In this document: in pieces, positions 1 to 7,300 of the stretch
Layout of the letters: each line of letters opens with the position of its first letter
Position numbering within the stretch: the first letter of the stretch is position 1
Translations under genes and position numbers: made by a program
Notes under the pieces: model-generated
Seen by the model: only the letters and a program-made list of their open reading frames with translations
What the model was told of the DNA's origin: nothing
Databases searched by the model: none
NCBI GenBank assembly: GCA_031273585.1
Contig: JAISRP010000276.1
Location: 1 to 14,467, forward strand
Direction: 5' to 3'
Length of the DNA: 14,467 nt
Origin: Synergistaceae bacterium
GTDB taxonomy: Bacteria; Synergistota; Synergistia; Synergistales; Synergistaceae

Positions 1-27
1 TTGTTTTCGCCCGCAGGGCGAAAACAA
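1..27 (-). terminator. Probable intrinsic terminator of the FIST-kinase operon
   Basis: A perfect 12-bp stem (1-12 with 16-27) with a 3-base loop lies 5 bases beyond the kinase stop codon on the minus strand. The CGCCC/GGGCG core is capped by AAAAC/GTTTT pairs, so the descending arm itself supplies Us. Any further T-tract would lie outside the window. It is hairpin A of the composite repeat. Confidence 0.55.
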
Positions 28-97
28 AAATACTAATTGGAGGTCCAGGAGGCAGTGCCTCCTGGCGGGGTTTGGGGCGGCGCCCCAAGGTCCTGCC
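1..97 (-). repeat. Three-hairpin intergenic repeat, copy 1
   Basis: This is a composite of three perfect inverted repeats. Hairpin A is 1-12/16-27 (12-bp stem, 3-base loop). Hairpin B is 45-53/57-65 (9 bp). Hairpin C is 72-78/82-88 (7 bp, loop GGC). A boundary motif GGTCCTGCC follows at 89-97. The same order, spacing and linker words (GGTCC, GGCGGG, GGTCCT) recur at 4200-4300 with different but still self-complementary stems. Seen from the minus-strand kinase gene the order is C, B, stop codon, A, so the unit straddles the end of the coding region. Similar GC-rich multi-hairpin units are common at gene ends in several anaerobe genomes; I cannot name the family. Confidence 0.8.
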
Positions 98-2795
98 CTT
101 CGAGGCATTTTTTTATGGCGTCGTACTCCAGGTTGTCCACCTGCTTTCTCAGCCATGCTACGAGCTCCGAGCCGTCCTCGTACCTGTAGAGCTCTATTTC
201 CTCCATGATGTCCTCCATATCGTCGACCATGAACCTCGCGCTCGCGTCGAGCAGCTTTTCGAGCAGGCATCTATCGGGATACGGCCGTGACGGTTTATCT
301 GAGATGTCGGTGCTGACGTCCGCCATCAGGGCGTTTAAGTTGTCGAGCAGCCCCTCTATGGATTCTACGAACGCGCCGTTGTTCCTCCTCACAGTCTCGA
401 AGTCCCCGGCCTTGGCCGCGAGCTCGAGGGTTTCTGCGTCCCTGGCGGCTGCGATCGCGCAGATTCCGTAATTCGCCCCCTTGAGGCCGTGCACCGTCAC
501 GGCATAATCCTTCAGGGTCCTCTCGGATATCGTCCTCAGTTTTTCCAGGATGGCCGGCGTGTGGACGCAATACGAGCGGATTATCTGGATGCAGGAGTCG
601 TCGTCATAGTAGCGTTTTCTGCAGGCCTCGAGGTCTACCCCCTCCACCTGCCTGCCGCCCAGCAGGTCCGGCGGATTTTTTTCCTCGTATCCCGCCTTCT
701 GGCGCTTCTCGACGGGAATCCACGCCTCCATTATCTCGTTTAACTTCACGGTCTCTATGGGCTTGGTCAGGTAGTCGTTGAAGCCCTTCTCCAGGAACAT
801 CTCGCGCATCCCGGTCATGGCGTTTGCCGTAAATGCGATGAGCGGTACGTCCCTGTAGTAATCCCCTGGGAGCCTGCGGATGGCGTTTGCCGTCTCTATG
901 CCGTCCATATTGGGCATCATGTGGTCTATCAGCGCTAAGTCGTAGCGGTTCTCCTGAATCAGGGCTATTGCCTCGACCCCGGAGCGGCAGCAGTCCATCT
1001 GCATCTTGTACGGGGACATGAGGCCCGTTACGACCTTGAGGTTCGTCTCGATGTCGTCCACGATCAGGATTCGGGCGTTGGGGGCGACGAAGTCGATGAA
1101 TATGTCCTTGCGCTCGTGGTAGCCGCGGGAGGCCCATTCCCCGTTCAATACGTTGGCGAGCGGCGCGCTGTAGACTGGCATCGCCAGCGTGCGAAATTCA
1201 TCGGCGGCCGCGACCTTGTCCACCTCCGCCATGATGACGGGAGTGGTCCTGTCCGCGCTCTCGGCCACGCAATCCCTGACTTTTTCATACACGTGCGAGG
1301 AGATGAAGGCGTACCGATAGCCCCCCTCCGCGAGCTCCCTCCGGAAGGCCTCGGCGTCCGAGACGGATTTGTTCCTCACCCCGAGGTCCTTCAGGGAGTC
1401 GGTTATGGAGAGGGCGCAGATTTGCCTGGGCTCGTAGACGAGGGCGCTCTTGCCCTCGGGGTCGGCTACCGCGGCAAATGGGGCGGGGTCCGCCACGCTC
1501 TGAGGTATTACAGCGGTGAAATTGCTGCCGGTCCCGTAGACGCTCTCGGCAGTGATCCTGCCCCCCATGAGCCTGCAGAGATTCTGGGCTATGGAGAGCC
1601 CGAGGCCGGTGCCCTCGATCATCCTGTTTCTGTAGGTATCGATCTGGGAGAAATCGATAAACAGCTTGCCCATGTCCTCCTCCCTGATGCCTATGCCGGT
1701 GTCGGAGATCGAGCAACGCAGGAGAATCCGGTCCGGCCCGTCTGGGACGCCGTCCACGGTAAACCTGATGTGTCCGGAGTGGGTGTATTTTGCCGCGTTG
1801 GAGAGCAGGTTCAGCAGTATCTGCCTGATCCTGAGCTCGTCCCCGACGAGTTTGTCCGGGATCCGAGAGTTGACGTTCACGACGAACTGAATCGGCTTTT
1901 CCACTATCCGCATCCGTATTATGCTGATAACGTCGTTTATCATGGAGGTCAGGGTGTATCCCGCCGGGATTATGTCCATCCTGCCGGACTCGATTTTCGA
2001 GAAATCGAGGATGTCGTTTATTATGGTGAGGAGGTTGTCCCCGGCGTGTTTGATCCCCATCGCGTCCTCCCTCGCATCCGGGGATATGTTCTTTCGCAGC
2101 AGCAGCTCCGTCATGCCCATGATGGCGTTCATGGGGGTTCGTATCTCGTGGCTCATGCGGGAGAGGAAGTCAGACTTGGCCCGCGTCGACTGCTCTGCGA
2201 GCTCCCTGGCCCGCTCCGCCGCCAACTTTGCCCTGGTAATCTCCGTCGTGTCGTAGAAGAGCAGCATGGCCCCCTCGGCGACCCCCGCCTCCGCGATCAT
2301 CGGAATCACGTGGATGAAGTAGTGCCGGACGTCCCCCTCCATCCCGAAGTCGATGTCGTGATCTATCTCCAGCGAGCGGTTTTCGGAGAGGGCCTCCCGG
2401 AATACATCGTCCAACCGGCGCAGGAAGTCCTCGCCCGCGACCGGGGAGATCAGCTCGCGGTACGTCTTGCCGCTTATCATGGCGAGCACGGGAATACGGC
2501 ATCTCCGCAGGTATGAGTCGCTTGCCAGAGTGAGATGTCCGTCGCGGTCGAAGAACATGATGAGGTCGGGGCAGTTGGCGAGGAGCAGGTTCATGTACTT
2601 CTCCAGCCTGTACTTCTCGGCAGAGATGATTTTGTTCAGGTTCTCCCTGGCCTCGTCCCTGACCTTGTTGCGCTGGTACGCGTTCCTCTCGAGCCGGAGC
2701 TCGCGCGCGAGCTTCTTGTTCTCCGCGCACAGCCTCATGTTCTCTTCCTTCAGCGATTCGATATATGTCGTTAATTCATCCGGCAAACGGTTCAC
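33..2795 (-). CDS. Cytoplasmic PAS hybrid histidine kinase with receiver and HPt domains
   Basis: This 920-residue multi-step phosphorelay kinase has no transmembrane segment or signal peptide. Domains in order: coiled coil (about 10-65); PAS (about 68-190, from NCPDLIMFFDRDG); HisKA with MSHEIRTP, phospho-acceptor His216; HATPase with N-box Asn333, G1 DTGIGI (365-370) and G2 EGTGLGL (394-400); a degenerate receiver (about 450-545); a full receiver (about 573-695) with VDD at 579-581, acceptor Asp624 and Lys678; HPt with His769 in VHGLKGAN. An unassigned helical region (about 838-898) follows. The last 20 or so residues are encoded by the three-hairpin repeat. The gene lies 24 bases after the FIST gene, so it is probably co-transcribed and may take its input from FIST as well as PAS. 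The start is uncertain: GTG at 2795 has an AGGGA only one base upstream, while TTG at 2786 would give about 10 bases of spacing. The output regulator is not in the window. Confidence 0.95.
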   Translation of the reverse strand: MNRLPDELTTYIESLKEENMRLCAENKKLARELRLERNAYQRNKVRDEARENLNKIISAEKYRLEKYMNLLLANCPDLIMFFDRDGHLTLASDSYLRRCRIPVLAMISGKTYRELISPVAGEDFLRRLDDVFREALSENRSLEIDHDIDFGMEGDVRHYFIHVIPMIAEAGVAEGAMLLFYDTTEITRAKLAAERARELAEQSTRAKSDFLSRMSHEIRTPMNAIMGMTELLLRKNISPDAREDAMGIKHAGDNLLTIINDILDFSKIESGRMDIIPAGYTLTSMINDVISIIRMRIVEKPIQFVVNVNSRIPDKLVGDELRIRQILLNLLSNAAKYTHSGHIRFTVDGVPDGPDRILLRCSISDTGIGIREEDMGKLFIDFSQIDTYRNRMIEGTGLGLSIAQNLCRLMGGRITAESVYGTGSNFTAVIPQSVADPAPFAAVADPEGKSALVYEPRQICALSITDSLKDLGVRNKSVSDAEAFRRELAEGGYRYAFISSHVYEKVRDCVAESADRTTPVIMAEVDKVAAADEFRTLAMPVYSAPLANVLNGEWASRGYHERKDIFIDFVAPNARILIVDDIETNLKVVTGLMSPYKMQMDCCRSGVEAIALIQENRYDLALIDHMMPNMDGIETANAIRRLPGDYYRDVPLIAFTANAMTGMREMFLEKGFNDYLTKPIETVKLNEIMEAWIPVEKRQKAGYEEKNPPDLLGGRQVEGVDLEACRKRYYDDDSCIQIIRSYCVHTPAILEKLRTISERTLKDYAVTVHGLKGANYGICAIAAARDAETLELAAKAGDFETVRRNNGAFVESIEGLLDNLNALMADVSTDISDKPSRPYPDRCLLEKLLDASARFMVDDMEDIMEEIELYRYEDGSELVAWLRKQVDNLEYDAIKKCLEGQDLGAPPQTPPGGTASWTSN

Positions 2796-2819
2796 TTCCC
2801 TGGGATAATTTCACACGCC

Positions 2820-3992
2820 CTACAGCACGCAGATCACGAGCGTATCGCTGTGATTGCGGTTCGTCGTGGATTTGTCCTCCGAGGCCCTCGAATAGACAGG
2901 GCAAAATTCGCCACCCGAGTAGGCGAAGTGATAGGGGATTTTCCTTCCCTCCATGAGACCCTGGATTTTTTCGATCTCGCTCATCGGGTTGTAGCCAAGG
3001 GAGAAATGCCTCCCAATGCAGGAAAACATCAGTATGCAAGCGGGATTTTCAAGAGCTGCGGCGGATGCCACCGCGGTCTCGGCGGTCCGAAGGACCTCGT
3101 CCGCGTCCAGTGTCCCGACCGTCAGTGTGGCGCCCACCGGGATGTCCCCGCCGCAGACCCCATAACCCTCGGGTGTCTGGGCGAAGATGGCGCGCACCAC
3201 GGGCGTCGTGCCGTCGTTAAAGTCGACGATGAAGGGAAACGAGTTGATCCCGACGATCATCCCATTCTCGTCCTTCTTGAGCCCGATGGTCTGAAGATAA
3301 TCGAACACCGGCGTGCCGTTGACCGACTGAAGATGATTTCCCCGGGACGCCGTGACGACGCCCTTCACGCTGAAAATATTTCCCGGCGATATGGAGCCTG
3401 TGATGAACTTGGGGGCTATGTCCCCGCAGACCATTATAAAGGCGTAACGATCGGGATATGCCTCGCCGTTGCAGATTATCTGGGCTTCGTGATAGTCGAG
3501 GTTGTGATCGACCGAGACCGTCCCGAAATTAGGGACGCCCTCCGAGATTTTATTGAACGCGTTCACGTAGAAATCGCCGCTGATGTTCATGAGCATCGGC
3601 GCGAAGCTGAGCATGAGAGACGGTTTGCGCCCCGCCCTGGACAGGGCGGACTCGTAAGCCTCGCGCAGCGGCGCCTCGTCCTCGGAGGACAGTGGAGAGG
3701 TCATGCCGACGGTGAACGACACGTCGTCCCCGGTCAGAACGATGAGGGCGAGCTGCATGAAGCCAGAGCCGCCGTCAACGGCGCTCGCGAGAGTGGTGGA
3801 GCCCACGACCTCGAACGGCAGGGCCTCGCATATCGCCCGGACCGCCCCTGACTCGACAAAATCGGCGTAACAGGAGATTATTCCGACGCTGTTCTCGAGC
3901 AGCCCGCCCTCGATGTCGATCTGTCCCAATATCTCCCGGACGGCTGCCGTGGCGTCATCAATTTCGCTGGCATACGCTGTCATGGCCTTCAA
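2820..3992 (-). CDS. FIST-domain sensory protein (FIST_N + FIST_C)
   Basis: This 390-residue soluble protein shows FIST_N over about residues 28-225 and FIST_C over about 228-390. The C-terminal signature YSGGEFCPVY (358-367) and the ending NHSDTLVICVL match the usual close of FIST proteins. FIST domains are predicted small-ligand sensors, often encoded beside or fused to histidine kinases, GGDEF proteins or chemoreceptors; amino acids have been proposed as ligands. No signal peptide or membrane segment is seen, so it should be cytosolic. It is the first gene of a two-gene operon with the hybrid kinase, which begins 24 bases after its stop, and is most likely the ligand-sensing partner. The chosen start is TTG at 3992, because a strong GAGGGGGAGA lies about 9 bases upstream; the next ATG (3983) would sit about 18 bases away. 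The closely similar length to stand-alone FIST proteins suggests it is complete. Confidence 0.9.
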   Translation of the reverse strand: MKAMTAYASEIDDATAAVREILGQIDIEGGLLENSVGIISCYADFVESGAVRAICEALPFEVVGSTTLASAVDGGSGFMQLALIVLTGDDVSFTVGMTSPLSSEDEAPLREAYESALSRAGRKPSLMLSFAPMLMNISGDFYVNAFNKISEGVPNFGTVSVDHNLDYHEAQIICNGEAYPDRYAFIMVCGDIAPKFITGSISPGNIFSVKGVVTASRGNHLQSVNGTPVFDYLQTIGLKKDENGMIVGINSFPFIVDFNDGTTPVVRAIFAQTPEGYGVCGGDIPVGATLTVGTLDADEVLRTAETAVASAAALENPACILMFSCIGRHFSLGYNPMSEIEKIQGLMEGRKIPYHFAYSGGEFCPVYSRASEDKSTTNRNHSDTLVICVL

Positions 3993-4199
3993 GATGAGAA
4001 TCTCCCCCTCGGAGGTGTAGGATGCGGGATCGGACGTCGGATGTGTTTACGCGGCAACCGCGAACGATCCGGTAACATTTTAGCTTTTATTTCAATTTTT
4101 TGCACAGATAAATTGATTTTGATCGGGATCAGATTAAGACGAGTATCAGGTTGTCCCATATTGGAGGCCGGGAGGCTCAAGCCCCCCCGAACATCCGAA
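3993..4199 (-). promoter_or_regulatory. Upstream region of the FIST-kinase operon
   Basis: This stretch has no open gene. The part at about 4075-4140 is much more AT-rich than its surroundings and, read on the minus strand, includes TAAAAT and TTGAAA-like hexamers. They do not combine into a well-spaced -35/-10 pair, so this is only the likely location of the operon promoter. A purine-rich ribosome site (GAGGGGGAGA) is at about 4001-4010. At 4161-4189 there is a decayed hairpin resembling hairpin B of the repeat. Confidence 0.35.
4161..4189. repeat. Decayed partial copy of repeat hairpin B
   Basis: TTGGAGGCCGGGAGGC here closely resembles TTGGAGGTCCAGGAGGC at 37-53 of copy 1. The imperfect stem 4169-4176/4181-4189 has a 4-base loop and one A-C mismatch. 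Hairpins A and C are absent, so this looks like a degenerated fragment beside the intact copy. Confidence 0.4.
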
Positions 4200-4238
4200 A
4201 AATTTTTCCCTTCGCCCGCGGGGCGAAGGGAAAAATTT
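4200..4238 (-). terminator. Probable intrinsic terminator of the pilY1-like gene
   Basis: A perfect 18-bp stem with a 3-base loop lies 67 bases beyond the minus-strand stop codon. The arms end in AAATTTTTCCC / GGGAAAAATTT, giving AT pairs at the base and two further Ts after the stem on the minus strand. The near-symmetric layout could terminate from either direction. Confidence 0.55.
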
Positions 4239-4300
4239 AAAACGGGGGTCCGGGGGACTGGTCCCCCGGCGGGCGTGGGCGGCGCCCACGGTCCTCGCCT
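4200..4300 (-). repeat. Three-hairpin intergenic repeat, copy 2
   Basis: This is the same plan as the copy at 1-97. Hairpin A is 4200-4217/4221-4238 (18-bp perfect stem, loop GCG). Hairpin B is the inverted repeat 4250-4258/4261-4269. Hairpin C is 4274-4280/4284-4290 (7 bp, loop GGC), followed by GGTCCTCGCC. Linkers are conserved between copies while the stems of B and C differ at paired positions. Here the unit begins just after the pilY1-like stop codon (4305-4307), so it is fully non-coding. Confidence 0.8.
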
Positions 4301-4304
4301 CCGG

Positions 4305-7300
4305 TTACTTGGCCCTCTCTATGCTGTAGATGATGACGGTATCCCCCGGCGGGAGGGCGGGTTGGCTCGTGCCGCCGTCCCTGACCTGCATCACCAGGCT
4401 TCCGTTGCTGACGTTGATGCCGTTTTTGGCGGCTAAGTCCAGGAACGCCTTGTCCTTGGCCGGGTCATTGCCCAGGACGTCGTAATTGAAGACCAGCGTC
4501 GCGCTGCCGTCGTCGTTCTTCATATTGGTCATGCCAGTGATCTTCACGCCCTCCACCTGGATGTACCGGCTCTTGTTCACGGGCCAGGAGCTCGTGCCGT
4601 CCGCGATTTTTATGGAGTAGAGGCGGGAGTAGCCGCTGACGGTTTTTTTAGACGCGTTGCACACGTCGTAGACGCCAGTCAACTCGATTTTAGTCCTGGT
4701 GAACGTCGAGGCGTACATGTTGTCGCCCAGCAGCGCCGGCCTTGCCGTTACGTACTCGTCGGCCGTTACGTTCTGCTTCATGCCGGCCGCGGTGTCGAGC
4801 GGCATGTACCAGCCGGTTGCGTCAGGTGGCGCGGAGGAGGCCGAACGCATGTCGAGCTTGCGGAGGTCGTCCCTGTAGATCGTCCTGTCGCCTGGCGCGG
4901 GATTTATCGGCGACTTGAGGGCGAACAGCATCTGTCCCAGATTGCCGTCCCCGTTTTCCATCCTGCTCTTGCCGAGCGTCTCCGCGTTGGAGGTCCCTCC
5001 TGCGAGCCAGACTTTGTCCGAGGCCTTCTTCAGGGCCAATCCGTGCGGGATCGCAAAGTTTTTGTCAGTGCCGGCGCCTCCGTTGCTGTTCGGCTGAAGC
5101 GTCGCAGCGGTCCTTATGCTCCAGCCGGACGGCTGCAGGGAGGAACCGTCCGGATTCTCCATGACCACCTCGAAGATATTTCCCCTGTTGTCCGCGGTAA
5201 AGGCGCGTCCTGTCGCATAGGGCGCAAACTTCATGGCTGTGTTCGAGGAGACCATGAGGGTCGGCTCCGAGGCGACCATGCCCATGTACGGAGTTTTTCC
5301 CTGAACCGAGCTGCCGACCTTCCAGTTTTTCGTCTGCCCCCTGTCCAGGGTCTCCCCGTCAAAGGCCCTTATCACGCTGCCATCCTTGGGATCGAGCACG
5401 AGAATGGCCGCTCCCTCGCCGCCGTTTTTCGCCAGGTCTATTTTGGACTGAAGGCCCCCCGGCACGACGATGATGTTCTGAATCGAGGGATTGAGGGGAT
5501 CGTTCCCCGTCAGGGTCACGCCGATTGCGGGCTTTGCCCCGTTGAAGCCGAGCTTCCTGAACGCGACGGCGTTTCCACTGAGAGCGGACAAGTCGGTCCA
5601 CGTCGGGGCGTTATGGCGGCTCGAACCGTCCATGGTGACGACCTGGTTCCCGTACTTCTCGACATACCACTTGAACTTTGGATCTTTGTGCTCGCTCACG
5701 TCGATCATGTAGAGCCCGCTGCCCCCCCTTCCGAGGGCGCCGAGCATATACTGACGCCAGTCGTGCGATTGGTTCGAGCCGATGTCCAGATTTCTCACCT
5801 GCAGCGAACCGTCCAGGATGTACCCGGGGAGAGAACGCCTTCCGCCGCTCTTGCCATCCGGGGTTGCGACCTCGATCCACACGCGCTTGCCCGAGGCGCC
5901 CTCCGTCGACTTGAGGGAGGCAATCCGCATCGGCAGCAGCGACGGCGGCGGCAGGATTACCATCTCGGGATTTCCGTTCTCTGGGTTCACGGCGTAGAGG
6001 ATCCCGTCGTTGGTCTGCCCGTACAGCATGGGCGCGTTCGAGCCGGACCGCGACTTGGCCCACACGCTGTAACCCGGCAGTGAATCGGCCGACTTGCTCG
6101 GGTTGGCCGCAAGGGCAATCCCGGACTGGCCGAAGTCGGCGAGCATGTGATTTCTCCTGTACGACTTGTCGTTTACATACGAGTGATCATAGCCGACGAG
6201 CCACCGGTAGAGGGCCTCGTTGGGGGGCAGGGGCTTCGATGCGGAGCTGACGGTCTCCAGCCTGCCGTCGAGGCCGAAGATATTGAGGGACGTCGCCTCG
6301 CCCTGGCTGAATTTCCTGAATTTCTTTTCTCCGGGGGCCCAGTACATGGGCATGATGCCGCCCGGCGCGTTCCCGTTGCCCCTGCCGTCCAGCAGCTTGC
6401 TTCCGAGCTCCCACGAGCTGGTCTTATCCATTGAGACCACGGCGCCGTTTTTGACGACGGGGCGATAGCGGCGGAGGGTCCCGTTCCACTGGTTGTTGTA
6501 GACCACCTGGTACGTGGCGGAGAAGAGCTTCGACTCCGCAACGCTGGCGTTCTCCTTCTGCTGCACCATTGCCCCGTCGGCCCCGCTCGGGTCCTCGGCG
6601 GTCCGCACCGCGCCCAGGGCGGCGTCGAACGCTATCCTCAGGGCCGAGACATTGCTGGCCCAGTAGGGCTGGATCGGTGCGTCGTACATATTGCCCCAGT
6701 GGAGGTTCGCGATCTCCGTGCCGCTGAGGGCTCCCTGCCCGGCGTTAGCCATCTTTATGAGGTTGAGCCTCATGTTCTTGACTTCGTCCACGACGGCGCT
6801 CCCGGCGGCGATGACGTCGGGGTCGTTCTCGTCGGCCACTATTCCGATGACGATCGTCCGAATGGGGTTGTCGAGATCTATGGTCTCGAGGTCAAATTCA
6901 GTCAGGGGCCGTCCTGTCTCCGTCCCCAATCTGGGATCCTTTTGAAACAGCTCCGGCTTTATCCTCGTGACCGGCTCGTAGGCCGCCTTCCTTATGCCGT
7001 GGTTCGGAACGTTGGGGTTGTAAGAGGGAACGGGCACGCCCTTGTTTTTTTTGTCGGTGGCGTCGTAGAGGTTCTTTATGGCCTCCCAGGCATTGTAGGA
7101 GTAGGCGGCCTTGTCGACCACCTTCGGCTCCGCGCCGGAGGCCACCACGATCAGCCAGTTGTCCTCGCATTCGGAGCGTATGGGGAACGATACCCTGTGG
7201 AGATCGGTGGTGGATATTTTGTTGCTGCCGTACGAGTCCACTATCTGAGGCTGCGTCACAGGGATGTAGTCGTCAGTGGTGCGATACGCGTCGGTCCCGG

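Noticed and set aside
1116..2516. Long open frame of 466 codons on the plus strand inside the kinase gene
   Set aside because: It is antisense to a clear multi-domain kinase. Its Arg/Gly/Val/His-rich translation shows no domain, as expected for an overlapping frame in GC-rich DNA.
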